From contig NZ_CP043178.1 in NCBI RefSeq assembly GCF_014217545.1, positions 2,604,001-2,668,000 of the forward strand: 64,000 bases of DNA, written 5' to 3'. Shown one piece after another: positions 53,636-62,250 of this stretch. The notes beneath the pieces are model-generated. The model ran no database searches. It was not told where the DNA came from and saw only the letters and a program-made list of their open reading frames with translations. Position 1 is the stretch's first letter; every line of letters begins with the position of its first letter. This DNA is from Pseudarthrobacter sp. NBSH8 (GTDB lineage: Bacteria; Actinomycetota; Actinomycetes; Actinomycetales; Micrococcaceae). The position numbers were made by a program, and so were the translations under genes.

Positions 53636-54615
53636 TTACCCGTTCCCGGCCATCTCTTCGGGCACTGCCACAATGTCCACTTCCTGGCCGTCCCTCAGCA
53701 CCCGAATCGGCAGCGGCTGGCCGATCGCATCGGCGAACAGCAGCTTCTGCAGGCTCTCAGCGTTGCTGACGGGGCGGCTTCCGGCTGTCAGAATGACGTC
53801 ACCTGCCCGGAGGCCCCCGCGATCTGCAGGCGAACCGGCCAGGACCTCCACCACGCGCAGCCCGTCGCGTTGCCCCGACCTGATCACATCGCTGGCGTTG
53901 AGCCGGAAGGGTGTGCTGACAACGCCGAGATAAGCCCGCCTGACGCGGCCGTCCTTCAGCAGCGCCGAGATGATCCGCCGCGTGGTGGTGTTGATGGGCA
54001 CGGCCAGGCCAAGCCCGGCGCCGGCCACTGCGGTGTTGATTCCCACGATGCGGCCGTGCGTATCGGCCAAGGCACCGCCGGAACTGCCTGCATTGAGTGC
54101 CGCGTCGGTCTGGATGACGTCCTCGATCACGCGCCGATTGCCGCTGGACCACACCGGAATGGCGCGGCCCAGGCCGCTGACCACGCCAGCCGTGACTGAT
54201 CCGGCCAGGCCCAGCGGATTTCCCACCGCTATGACCAGCTGGCCCACCCGGAGCGCCTCGGCATCGCCGAACTGCGCCGGCGCCACTTTCGGCGCCCGGC
54301 CGTGGACCACCGCGAGGTCAGACAAAGGATCCGACCCCACCAGTTCAAGGTCGGTCCTGCTGCCGTCCGCAAAAGCGGCATGGCCTTGGTCCGTGCCGGC
54401 CACGACGTGTGAATTGGTCAGCAGGTAGCCGTCTTCCGTGAAGAGCACCGCCGAGCCGGCGCCCATCCGGAAACGGCCGTTACGTCGGTTCCGGTCATTT
54501 CAATGGCCGCAACATGCGGCGTGACCGTCTCGGCCACGCGCATGACGGTCTCCGAATACGAGTCCAGCGGACCGTCGTCGGCCGCTGGAAAGCTGTGTTC
54601 CCGCGCCGGGTCCAT
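53636..54615 (-). pseudogene. HtrA/DegP-like S1C serine protease with PDZ, frameshifted
   Basis: The ATG at 54615 with a strong AGGAGGT site begins MDPAREHSFPAADDGPLDSY and runs to VAAIEMTGTD; the rest, NGRFRMGAGSAVLFTEDGYL onward, is in another frame. Restoring one base near 54483-54487 (GACCGTAAC instead of GACGTAAC on the coding strand) gives a single 326-residue protein. Downstream, the S1C triad is intact: His in TNSHVVAG, Asp in LSDLAVVHG and Ser in NAGSSGGAL; a C-terminal PDZ follows (AGSPADRGGLRAGDVI). No signal peptide or membrane helix is present. As read, translation stops soon after the shift. A sequencing error is the main alternative. Confidence 0.8.
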
Positions 54616-54926
54616 GGCGCACCTCCTGGCTGGCTTTGCTGCCTCCGGCTTCCAAACATTGTGCGGCGTCGGAGCCTATTGGCGACAACCCCGCGGCTGC
54701 GCCCGGTAGTCCCGGAACGGCTACGCCGTGGGTGAACAGGGGCTAGTTTCTGAGGTGCGCTTCGCTCCGCCGTGGGGACGGAAAATGGTGCCGTGTCAGG
54801 TCTGTTCCCAGGGATCTCTGGTGCTGGCAGACGCTCAGGGGACAGACTTGATGTGTGTGTTTCGGTCGACCCCGATTCGTCTATGGTGCCGGTGAGCCTG
54901 TGGGCTAGTTTGGTGGTGGAGGGCAC
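54616..54926 (+). other. Upstream part of IS110-element 5' non-coding region (possible bridge-RNA segment)
   Basis: No protein gene is seen. The part nearest the protease (to about 54750) is its promoter area. From about 54760 the sequence looks structured: GACG (54830-54833) to CGTC (54880-54883) forms a stem with an internal loop and an inner GGGG/CCCC stem, and GTGCC to GGCAC (about 54890-54926) encloses an AGCC/GGCT hairpin. IS110 elements carry a bridge RNA in the non-coding region before the recombinase gene. If the ISL3 insertion is removed, this segment joins directly to the 123 bp before the IS110 gene. Confidence 0.4.
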
Positions 54927-54934
54927 AGTTTTGT
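54927..54934. repeat. Left target-site duplication of the ISL3 element
   Basis: AGTTTTGT, identical to 56381-56388 on the other side of the element. The perfect match means the insertion is recent or still undisturbed. Confidence 0.93.
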
Positions 54935-56380
54935 GGCTCTTCAGAATGCAGAGTGTAGTTTCGGTCTGAATCCTCCAGATTCCAGCAGTGATCTGGCGAC
55001 GTAGTTGGTGAGATTGCGGAAGCCGAGGGCAGATCCGCGCAGGTGTTCCAGACGTCCGTTGATTGCCTCCGTTGGGCCGTTGGAGGTGCCTGGTCGGTCA
55101 AAGTACGCGAGCACGTCTGCTGCCCTGCGTTTGAGTGTTCCGCCCATCTTTTTCAGTTCTTTCAGGGCGGCGGGGACCCCAGAGCTGAGGGAGTCAATGA
55201 GGGCCTGCATGAGCTTCTTACCTTGATCCTGGTCCTTCTCCCGGTAGGCGGCGATCATGCGTTGATACGCGCCCCACGTCGCTTCGACCTCGACATGCTT
55301 CTCCTCGGCGAAGAGGTCAGCAATTCGCTTTTGTTGTTTCTCGGTCAGCAACCCGTCACCGGTATGCAGCGTCAGCCGGGCCTTGTAGAGCGGATCCCCG
55401 GCCCGTCCCCGGTGCCCGCACGTGGCTTGCTGAACCCGGCGACGGCAGTCATTGAGTGCGTCGCCGGCAAGACGGACGACATGGAACGGATCCATCACCG
55501 CAACAGCGGAAGGCAGCTCTTCGGACGCGGCACTCTTGAACCCGGAGAAGCCGTCCATGGCCACGACTTCCACCCCGTCCCGCCACGCTTGAGGACGTTG
55601 TTTCAGCCAAGTAGCGAAGACCTGTTTGGAACGGCCCTCGACCATATCCAGCAGCCGGGACGGGCCGGTCTTGTCGCGAACCGGGGTCAGGTCAATGATG
55701 ACGGTGACGTACTTGTCTCCATGCCTGGTGTGTCGCCACACATGCTCATCAACGCCGATAATCTTCACCCCGTCGAAGCGGTTGGGGTCATTGATCAGCA
55801 CACGCCGCCCTTCAGCCAGTACAGCCTTGTTCGCGGTATTCCAGGACACACCCAGGCCCTCGGCGACGCGGGCCACGGTGAGGTGCTGACACACGATGCC
55901 TTCCAACGCCCACACCAGGCCGCGACGGGAAAGCTTTGACCGTGGTTCGGCCGCCTGGGACGTGTCTTGCCGCCATACATGCCCGCACCCGGTACATCGA
56001 TAGCGACGGATTCGTACCAGCAAGGTGGTTGGCCGCCAGCCGAAGGGTTCATGGCCAAGTTCCCGGGTCACTGTGTCCCGCGGGATGCCTTGGCAACCGC
56101 ACTTGCGGCACCATTCGTCCGTGGCCACCACACGGCAGGCGATCACGGCACGATCGGCAGCAAGGAACTGCCCGGTCGCTTCCAAGCCAAGCTCGTCCAA
56201 GCGGCAGAAAGTAGTCAGGTCAGGGCATTGAAAGGTAGTTTTAAACACGAGGGCCTTGCGGTAGAAAAATCAGAACTAGACACTCCGATTCTTACCCAAG
56301 GCCCTCACCTATGCCGAACCAACTTCCCGGCCTCGGAAGTCACGCGCGCCAACCCCGGCTACACTCTGCATTCGGAAGAG
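54935..56380 (-). mobile_element. Complete ISL3-family insertion sequence with TSD
   Basis: A 1446-bp element with terminal inverted repeats GGCTCTTC...GTAG of about 24 bp: left 54935-54958 and right 56357-56380, differing at one position. The ends begin GGCTCTTC, as in many ISL3 members. An 8-bp direct duplication AGTTTTGT lies immediately outside both ends (54927-54934 and 56381-56388), the usual length for ISL3. It contains a single full-length transposase, so it appears intact and recent. Confidence 0.95.
54941..56248 (-). CDS. ISL3-family transposase
   Basis: 435-residue DDE transposase. An N-terminal zinc finger (CRKCGCQG and CTGCGHVW) and helix-turn-helix (VARVAEGLGVSWNTANKAV) precede the catalytic domain: first Asp in IIGVDEHVWR, second Asp in VVAMDGFSGF and the Glu in GPTEAINGRLEHLRG. 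The last codons (KLHSAF) lie inside the left terminal repeat. It has full length with no frameshift, so it should be active. Confidence 0.95.
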   Translation of the reverse strand: MFKTTFQCPDLTTFCRLDELGLEATGQFLAADRAVIACRVVATDEWCRKCGCQGIPRDTVTRELGHEPFGWRPTTLLVRIRRYRCTGCGHVWRQDTSQAAEPRSKLSRRGLVWALEGIVCQHLTVARVAEGLGVSWNTANKAVLAEGRRVLINDPNRFDGVKIIGVDEHVWRHTRHGDKYVTVIIDLTPVRDKTGPSRLLDMVEGRSKQVFATWLKQRPQAWRDGVEVVAMDGFSGFKSAASEELPSAVAVMDPFHVVRLAGDALNDCRRRVQQATCGHRGRAGDPLYKARLTLHTGDGLLTEKQQKRIADLFAEEKHVEVEATWGAYQRMIAAYREKDQDQGKKLMQALIDSLSSGVPAALKELKKMGGTLKRRAADVLAYFDRPGTSNGPTEAINGRLEHLRGSALGFRNLTNYVARSLLESGGFRPKLHSAF

Positions 56381-56388
56381 CCAGTTTT
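56381..56388. repeat. Right target-site duplication of the ISL3 element
   Basis: AGTTTTGT, identical to the left copy at 54927-54934. Confidence 0.93.
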
Positions 56389-56511
56389 GTTGTCCGCGGG
56401 ACCGTGGACTGTTGCCTTGGAGCACGAATGTCAGATTTGTTGTTTTATCCGCCTTCCCCGGAACGCATGCACTTTGATTCCTGCCGGAATGACTGGGAAG
56501 GGTGATCCGAG
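56389..56511 (+). other. Downstream part of IS110 5' non-coding region
   Basis: 123 bp between the right ISL3 duplication and the IS110 recombinase start. No gene. It has a potential GTCC/GGAC hairpin near 56389-56410 and a T-rich stretch (56425-56450). It probably belongs to the IS110 left end and, with 54760-54926, to the interrupted bridge-RNA region. Confidence 0.4.
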
Positions 56512-57756
56512 ATGGAAGTGATGCACCCGCGGTGTGCGGGTATTGATATTTCGAAGAAGGATGCGAAGGTCTGTATCCGTGTCCAGGGCCGCGGGTCCAG
56601 GTCGACCGCGTCGACGGTCACCACGTGGGGTGCGATGACCGGTCAGATCCTGGACCTGAAGGAGCACCTGCTCAAGGAGCGGGTGAGCCTGGTGGTGATG
56701 GAAGCGACCAGTGATTACTGGCGTCCCTTCTATTACCTGCTCGAGGACGAGGGACTGAACGTCATCCTGGTCAACGCCCGTGATGCCAGGAACGTCCCGG
56801 GCCGCAAAACCGATGTCTCCGACGCTGCCTGGCTCGCGGATCTGGGCGCCCACGGGCTGGTGCGGGCCTCGTTCGTGCCCCCGCCGCCGATCCGTGAACT
56901 GCGCGACCTGACCCGGGCCAGGACCGTCATCACCCGGGAACGGACCCGGGAGATCCAGAGGCTGGAGAAGCTCCTCGAGGACGCCTGCATCAAGCTCTCC
57001 TCGGTAGCTTCGGACATCACCGGGGTCTCTGGACGGCTGATGCTGCAGGCACTGATCGAGGGGCAAGAGGACCCGGCGGTCCTGGCAGACCTCGCCCAGC
57101 GCAGGATGCGGTCAAAGATCCCCGAGCTCACCGACGCGCTCACGGGCAGGTTTGGCAGCCACCACCGGTACATGGCGGAACTGTATCTGCACCGGATCGA
57201 TGCCCACACCGCAGATATCGAGGACCTGGGCGCCAGGATCGAGGAGGCGATGGCGCCCTTTCGTTTCGCCCGGGAGCTCCTGATCAGCATCCCGGGATTC
57301 AGCACTACCGTCGCGGAGATCTTCATCGCCGAAACCGGCGCCGACATGACCGTGTTCCCCACGGCGGGACACCTGGCCTCCTGGGCCGGAACCTCCCCGG
57401 GATCCAACGAATCCGCCGGACGGGTCAAGTCCACCAAGACACGCCCCGGCAACCGATACCTCAAAGGAGCCCTCGGAATCGCAGCGCTCTCGGCAGCACG
57501 CTCGAAGAACACCTACTTCTCCGCGAAATACTCCCGCCTCGCCGCCCGGCGCGGACCGATGAAGGCCCTCGTCGCGGTCGAACACGCCATGCTCACCGCG
57601 GCTTGGCACATGCTCACCACCGGGGAACTCTACAAAGACCCCGGCGCCGACTACTTCAGGCTGCAAGCACCTGCCAAGACCAAGGCCCGCGCGATCGGAC
57701 AGCTCGAATCCCTGGGCTACCAAGTGACCCTCGCGCCCCTGCAACCCACCGGATAA
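56512..57756 (+). CDS. IS110-family transposase (DEDD recombinase)
   Basis: 414-residue recombinase. The N-terminal RuvC-like DEDD domain has D12 (GIDISKKDAKV), E64 (VVMEATSDYW), D101 and D104 (GRKTDVSDAAWL). A coiled-coil (about 140-200) is followed by the Transposase_20 domain (IPGFSTTVAEIFIAETGADM, SWAGTSPGSNESAGRV) with its catalytic Ser. It is full length with intact motifs. IS110 recombinases are guided by a bridge RNA encoded in the element's non-coding end; the upstream non-coding region here is split by an ISL3 insertion. The ends of the IS110 element itself are not defined because the family lacks terminal inverted repeats. Confidence 0.93.
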   Translation: MEVMHPRCAGIDISKKDAKVCIRVQGRGSRSTASTVTTWGAMTGQILDLKEHLLKERVSLVVMEATSDYWRPFYYLLEDEGLNVILVNARDARNVPGRKTDVSDAAWLADLGAHGLVRASFVPPPPIRELRDLTRARTVITRERTREIQRLEKLLEDACIKLSSVASDITGVSGRLMLQALIEGQEDPAVLADLAQRRMRSKIPELTDALTGRFGSHHRYMAELYLHRIDAHTADIEDLGARIEEAMAPFRFARELLISIPGFSTTVAEIFIAETGADMTVFPTAGHLASWAGTSPGSNESAGRVKSTKTRPGNRYLKGALGIAALSAARSKNTYFSAKYSRLAARRGPMKALVAVEHAMLTAAWHMLTTGELYKDPGADYFRLQAPAKTKARAIGQLESLGYQVTLAPLQPTG

Positions 57757-57840
57757 TCCTGCCTCAAAACGCAGACCGCCAGATCGTTGAGTAAACGGGA
57801 CAACGTCACCGCAATTTTCATGTCAGCACCTCGCTTAAAT

Positions 57841-57877
57841 GCCAGAAGATCCGGACACAGGGTCCGGATCTTCTGGC
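57841..57877 (-). terminator. Intrinsic terminator of tmRNA
   Basis: A perfect 16-bp stem (57841-57856 with 57862-57877) and 5-base loop lie 24 bases beyond the 3' end of ssrA on the minus strand. A short AT-rich run follows (ATTTAAG). Confidence 0.85.
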
Positions 57878-57900
57878 AATGTCTTGCGACATTCAAAATG

Positions 57901-58266
57901 TGGAGATGGGGGGAATTGAACCCCCGTCCGATGTCGTGTTAACAGGTCTTCTCCGGGCGCAGTTTGCGTCGGATTTTCTCGGCCCCAGCCCTCCTGCAAA
58001 CAGGTGGCTGATCCGGGCCCAGTCATCTAAGAGTCCCGTTTGCCCCGATGACGGAGGCAAGCAGCAGTGGCTATCTAAATGACGCCAGGATCCGGGGCAA
58101 TAGCAACCTCGGGCTGACGGACTGTCTTACTGCTTAGGCAGCGAGAGCGAAGTCAGTGCGGTTTGATTTGGCACTTATTGGTTTGCAGACAGCGTTAACG
58201 AGATAATTCTGCATCCTCGGCCCGCTTCACCTGTCGCGACTAACATCGTCGAAACCGATCATCCCC
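57901..58266 (-). ncRNA. ssrA: Transfer-messenger RNA (tmRNA, ssrA)
   Basis: One-piece tmRNA on the minus strand. The 5' end GGGGATGATCGGTTTCGAC and the 3' end with T-arm GGGGGTTCAATTCCCCC and acceptor strand CATCTCC pair as the tRNA-like domain. The discriminator is A, and CCA is not encoded. The tag frame (58172-58134) reads AKSNRTDFALAA followed by TAA; ALAA is the usual degradation signal. The RNA is 366 nt. With SmpB it rescues ribosomes stalled on broken mRNAs. smpB lies just upstream. Confidence 0.97.
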
Positions 58267-58353
58267 GTATTTTATTTTCAAACCGGCCGGGCTGTGCAGG
58301 CACAAATCCCTGCCGGACTACTTAGCCTAACGCATGTCCGACGGAAAACATTC

Positions 58354-58824
58354 CTACCGGCGGTTGCGTTCCCGGACCTCGCGAAGTGCTTCGCGGTTGT
58401 CCTGCTGCTCCCGCAGGGTCTGTCGCTTGTCGTACTCACGCTTACCGCGGGCGATTGCGATTTCCACCTTGGCCCGCCCGTCGAGGAAGTACAGCTGCAG
58501 CGGAACCACCGTGAAGCCGGACTCGCGGATCTTCACGGAGATCTTGTTGAGCTCCTCACGGTGCAGCAGCAGCTTCCGACGACGGCGTGCGGAATGGTTG
58601 GTCCAGCTCCCCTGGTTGTACTCGGGAATATGGATCCCCTCCATCCATAACTCATCGTTATAGAACGTGCAGAAGCCGTCCACCATTGAGGCATGTCCTT
58701 CGCGCAGGGACTTGACCTCGGTCCCCATCAGGGCGATGCCTGCCTCGTAGGTATCCAGCACGAGGTAGTCATGCCGGGCCTTGCGGTTGGTGGCCACTAC
58801 CTTACAGCCACTTTCTTTGGGCAC
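58354..58824 (-). CDS. smpB: SsrA-binding protein SmpB
   Basis: 156-residue OB-fold protein that binds tmRNA and brings it to stalled ribosomes. Typical features: KVVATNRKARHDYLVLDTYE, GTEVKSLREGHASMVDGFC, and a basic C-terminal tail (KREYDKRQTLREQQDNREAL) that enters the empty mRNA channel. It is 88 bp upstream of ssrA on the same strand and 87 bp downstream of the M23 gene. Confidence 0.96.
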   Translation of the reverse strand: MPKESGCKVVATNRKARHDYLVLDTYEAGIALMGTEVKSLREGHASMVDGFCTFYNDELWMEGIHIPEYNQGSWTNHSARRRRKLLLHREELNKISVKIRESGFTVVPLQLYFLDGRAKVEIAIARGKREYDKRQTLREQQDNREALREVRERNRR

Positions 58825-58911
58825 GGTGGAACTCCTCAGTTCTTGGATCTTGGCTGGCTCCGTCCGTTCCGGCGCGGAGTCATACCAGTCTACGGCAGGC
58901 GAAGACCGGCG

Positions 58912-60339
58912 TTACAGCAGGCGCATGGGGTCAACTGCGGCTCCGTTGAGCCAGGTTTCAAAGTGTGCGTGGCAGCCCGTTGAGTTGCCGGTGCTGCCCG
59001 AGTAGGCGATGAGCTGGCCGGCAGAAACCTGCTGGCCGTTCGAGACCACGATACTGCTGTTGTGGTAGACGATGGTGGTCAGTGAGTTGCCCTGCACCAC
59101 TCCGTGGGAGAGCTTCACGCGCCAGCCGCCGCCGTCGGCGGAGTTCCAGCCTGAGGAGAAAACCTCGCCGGCTGCAGCTGCGTAGACCGGCGTGCCGCAG
59201 GCGGCACCGAAGTCGATGCCAGTGTGGAGGTAACCGCCATTGCCGTAGAAGTCGATGGTTCCCGGCGGCGTGGCTCGCCAGCCGAAGCCGGACGTGATGG
59301 GCACGTTACCGGAGAAGGGGTGCCGCAGTCCAAAGGCCGACGGCGATCCGGTCACCGGAACGTACGGCGCTTGTGCCGGCGGAGCCTGGCCCTGGGCGGC
59401 TGCCCGGGCGGCCGCTGCTGCAGCGGCAGCCTGGGCCAGCCGGCGTTGTTCGGCTTCCCAAGCCTCACGCAATCTGCGGTCACGCTCTGCGATCTCGTTG
59501 GCTACTGCGTTCTGGCTGGCTTCCACCGCAGCCATCTGGCTTTGGATGCCAGGCTTAGCAGCCTGGAGTTCCGCGTCAAGTCTTGTGGTGTCGGCGATCA
59601 GCTGATCAACTTGGGCCTTCTTGGCCGCGGCCTCGTCGCGGGCAGCCTTTTCCCTTTCCAGGGCGGCATCAGCCTTGGCCTTGAGGTCCCTGATCTCAGC
59701 CTCGACGGCTTCAAGCCGGGCCTGGGAGTTTACGTTGGTGGCACTTTGCTGGGACAGCTTGTCCATGGCGGCGTTCTGGCTACGCATGGCCTGGTCCGCG
59801 AGGTCCATCGTGTCAGTCAGGCTGCCTCCGTTGTTGGCCCCGAAGAACAGGGTCAGGTTCGACGGAACGCCACCGGATTTGTACGCCTGGGTGGCGATCT
59901 GGCCGATCAGCTTTTTGGTGCCGGCGATTTTCTGCTTATCAGCCTCAAGCTGCTGCGTGATTTTGGCCTTGTTCTGCTGTGCAAGGTCAACGCGCGCCGT
60001 CAGCGCTTCGACTTCCTTGACCGCACTGGCCACGCGCCCCTGGGCCTCCAGGAGGGCCTGCTGGGCGCCGGGCAGTTGGCCCTGGTAGATCACCAGGTCG
60101 CCGGCGGCCTTCGCGATGCGTGAGTCCACGAATTCCAAGGACTGCTGGACCCGGGACGCCTCGGCTTCAAGGGCGGCCCGCTTGTCATCGAGCTCGTCGG
60201 CGTGCACCACCGGGGCTGAGGCGCCCATACTGGCGGCGAACAGCAATACCAGGACGCCGCTGATCAGGCCGGCGCGGCGGCCTGCAGGTCGTGTGCGCTC
60301 GGCCCGGTGCCGGGGCACAGTTCGGTGCAATTCGTTCAT
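58912..60339 (-). CDS. M23 murein hydrolase with coiled-coil (EnvC-like, FtsEX partner)
   Basis: 475-residue secreted protein. After an Arg-rich start, a signal peptide (GLISGVLVLLFAASMGA) is followed by a long coiled-coil (about 45-300) and a C-terminal LytM/M23 domain (about 340-475) with complete zinc motifs: HTGIDFGAACGTPV (HxxxD) and CHAHFETW (HxH). The gene directly follows ftsX, so it is probably the hydrolase activated by FtsEX, as EnvC or PcsB/RipC are elsewhere. Intact metal ligands mean it can be an active peptidase rather than only an activator. The ATG at 60339 has an AAGGAA site. Confidence 0.92.
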   Translation of the reverse strand: MNELHRTVPRHRAERTRPAGRRAGLISGVLVLLFAASMGASAPVVHADELDDKRAALEAEASRVQQSLEFVDSRIAKAAGDLVIYQGQLPGAQQALLEAQGRVASAVKEVEALTARVDLAQQNKAKITQQLEADKQKIAGTKKLIGQIATQAYKSGGVPSNLTLFFGANNGGSLTDTMDLADQAMRSQNAAMDKLSQQSATNVNSQARLEAVEAEIRDLKAKADAALEREKAARDEAAAKKAQVDQLIADTTRLDAELQAAKPGIQSQMAAVEASQNAVANEIAERDRRLREAWEAEQRRLAQAAAAAAAARAAAQGQAPPAQAPYVPVTGSPSAFGLRHPFSGNVPITSGFGWRATPPGTIDFYGNGGYLHTGIDFGAACGTPVYAAAAGEVFSSGWNSADGGGWRVKLSHGVVQGNSLTTIVYHNSSIVVSNGQQVSAGQLIAYSGSTGNSTGCHAHFETWLNGAAVDPMRLL

Positions 60340-60366
60340 TGGGATTCCTTGTTCGGTTTGCACAGC

Positions 60367-61281
60367 CTAAACCTTCAAATATCTGCGTAAGGTCAAGAGG
60401 GACGAAATTCCCGCCAAGGATCCGCCAAGGATCAGCAAGGCTGGCGCAAGAATCAGCGTCTGACCCGGTGAGATGAACGCCGTGTCGGGATATTGCTTGG
60501 ACAGGTACTCGCCCAGGAAGAAGTGCGCCACCGCCCATAACGTGCCGGATGCCAGGGCTGCGCCGATCACAGCCGCAATCACGCCTTCCAGGATGAACGG
60601 GAGCTGGATGACCATCTTGGACGCGCCCACCAGGCGCATGATCCCGGTCTCGCGCCGGCGGCTAAAGGCCGAGAGCCGGATAGTGGTGGCGATCAGCAAG
60701 ATGGCGCAGACAATCATTACGCCGGCGATACTGACGGCCACCAGGGAGGCGGCGTTCATGGCGGAGAAGAGCCGTTCGAGCAGCTGGCGCTGGTCTATGA
60801 CCGTTTCCACGCCTGGCTGCGAGGAGAACGTCTCGCTGATGATCTGGTACTTTTCCGCATCTTTCATGTTGATCCGGAAGGATGAAGGGAGCTGGTCCGG
60901 CGTGACGGAATCGACAATTGGAGAATTGGAGAACTGGTCCTTGAAGTGCTTGTAGGCCTCGTCCTTGGACTCGTACTGGAAATCGTTGACGTACTGGGCC
61001 ACGGCAGGTGATTCGAGCAGGGTCTGCAGGTTGTCCTGCTGCTCCGGGGTGACCGGGCCTGTGGCGCAACCGGCCGCCGTCGAACCGTCACTGCAGAGGA
61101 AAATGGCGACCTGGACCTTGTCGTACCAGTAGCCCTTCATCTGGTTGATCTGGAGCTGGAGCATGCCTGCGGCACCGACGAAGGTCAGTGAGACAAAGGT
61201 GACCAGGATGACCGAGACCACCATGGAAACGTTGCGGCGCAGTCCGCTGCCGATTTCGCTGAGAACAAAGGCGAGCCTCAT
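60367..61281 (-). CDS. ftsX: Cell-division protein FtsX
   Basis: 304-residue membrane subunit of the FtsEX ABC complex: four transmembrane helices, one after the N-terminus ([18 protein letters not shown]) and three in the C-terminal half, with a periplasmic-side loop (about 45-165) that contacts murein hydrolases. The C-terminal FtsX domain is typical. It overlaps ftsE by 4 bp. With FtsE it couples ATP hydrolysis to septal peptidoglycan cleavage. Confidence 0.95.
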   Translation of the reverse strand: MRLAFVLSEIGSGLRRNVSMVVSVILVTFVSLTFVGAAGMLQLQINQMKGYWYDKVQVAIFLCSDGSTAAGCATGPVTPEQQDNLQTLLESPAVAQYVNDFQYESKDEAYKHFKDQFSNSPIVDSVTPDQLPSSFRINMKDAEKYQIISETFSSQPGVETVIDQRQLLERLFSAMNAASLVAVSIAGVMIVCAILLIATTIRLSAFSRRRETGIMRLVGASKMVIQLPFILEGVIAAVIGAALASGTLWAVAHFFLGEYLSKQYPDTAFISPGQTLILAPALLILGGSLAGISSLLTLRRYLKV

Positions 61282-62072
61282 CGCTGAGCCTCCCCTGCAT
61301 TGGGATTGAGTTCCCCGGGCGCGGGCGGCTGGGCTTGTTCCCGGCCGCTGGCGTCCCTAAGCCTGCGGGACTGTCCCACGATGGGGATCATCGAGGTATA
61401 CAAAGCCCTGGCCTCATCACGGATCACGATGCCGTTCCTGAGCTCCACAACGCGCTTGCGCATCTCGTTGACGATGTCGTCGTCGTGCGTGGCCATGACC
61501 ACAGTGGTGCCGTTCTGGTTGATCTTGTCCAGCACACCCATGATGCCCATCGAGGTGGTGGGGTCCAGGTTGCCGGTGGGTTCGTCGGCGAGGAGGATGC
61601 CGGGGCGGTTGACTACCGCCCGGGCAATGGCCACACGCTGCTGCTCGCCGCCGGAAAGCTCATGGGGAAGGCGGTTTTCCTTGCCTTCCAGGCCCACGGT
61701 CTTGAGGACTTCGGGGACGGTGTCGCGGATGACGCTGCGGCTCTTGCCGATGACCTGCATCGCGAACGCAACGTTGGCGAACACGTTCTTCTGTGGCAGG
61801 AGCCGGAAGTCCTGGAACACCACGCCGATGCCGCGGCGGAGCCGGGGCACGCGCCAGCTGGAGATCTTGGCGACGTTCTGCCCGGCCACGTACACGGCGC
61901 CCGAGGAGGCCCGGTCTTCCTTCAGCACGAGCCGCAGGAAGGTGGACTTTCCGGATCCGGAAGCGCCGACGAGGAAGGCAAATTCACCACGGTCAATCTC
62001 AAGGCTGACATCGTCCAGCGCAGGCCGGGCCGTCTGGTCGTAGACCTTGGTGACATTTTCGAATCGGATCAT
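61278..62072 (-). CDS. ftsE: Cell-division ABC ATPase FtsE
   Basis: 264-residue ATPase. Walker A ([13 protein letters not shown], about residue 36), signature ([17 protein letters not shown]), Walker B ([13 protein letters not shown]) and the switch His ([11 protein letters not shown]) are intact. There is a C-terminal Gln/Pro/Ala-rich extension of about 35 residues. The ATG at 62072 ([10 protein letters not shown]) is preferred to a start 63 bp upstream. It is the first gene of ftsE-ftsX-M23-smpB; a 178-bp gap separates it from prfB. Confidence 0.95.
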   Translation of the reverse strand: MIRFENVTKVYDQTARPALDDVSLEIDRGEFAFLVGASGSGKSTFLRLVLKEDRASSGAVYVAGQNVAKISSWRVPRLRRGIGVVFQDFRLLPQKNVFANVAFAMQVIGKSRSVIRDTVPEVLKTVGLEGKENRLPHELSGGEQQRVAIARAVVNRPGILLADEPTGNLDPTTSMGIMGVLDKINQNGTTVVMATHDDDIVNEMRKRVVELRNGIVIRDEARALYTSMIPIVGQSRRLRDASGREQAQPPAPGELNPNAGEAQR

Positions 62073-62250
62073 GGCCCTAATTACCCTGCAGGGCACTACT
62101 GATGCAGCCCAGATCTGCAGCCGGCGCACGGGCATTCGTGTGAGGGAATTAGAGCCCCGGCCCCTCGACTATACGCAGTCTTTTGGCCGGTTTTCGGGGG
62201 CTACGGGGGTGTGTCGTGTGATCAGGCCTAGCGGGTAGGCACGGCAAGTG

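Noticed and set aside
57757..57840. Bridge RNA on the 3' side of the IS110 gene
   Set aside because: Only about 85 bp lie before the tmRNA terminator, without clear paired loops. The longer structured non-coding DNA is on the 5' side.
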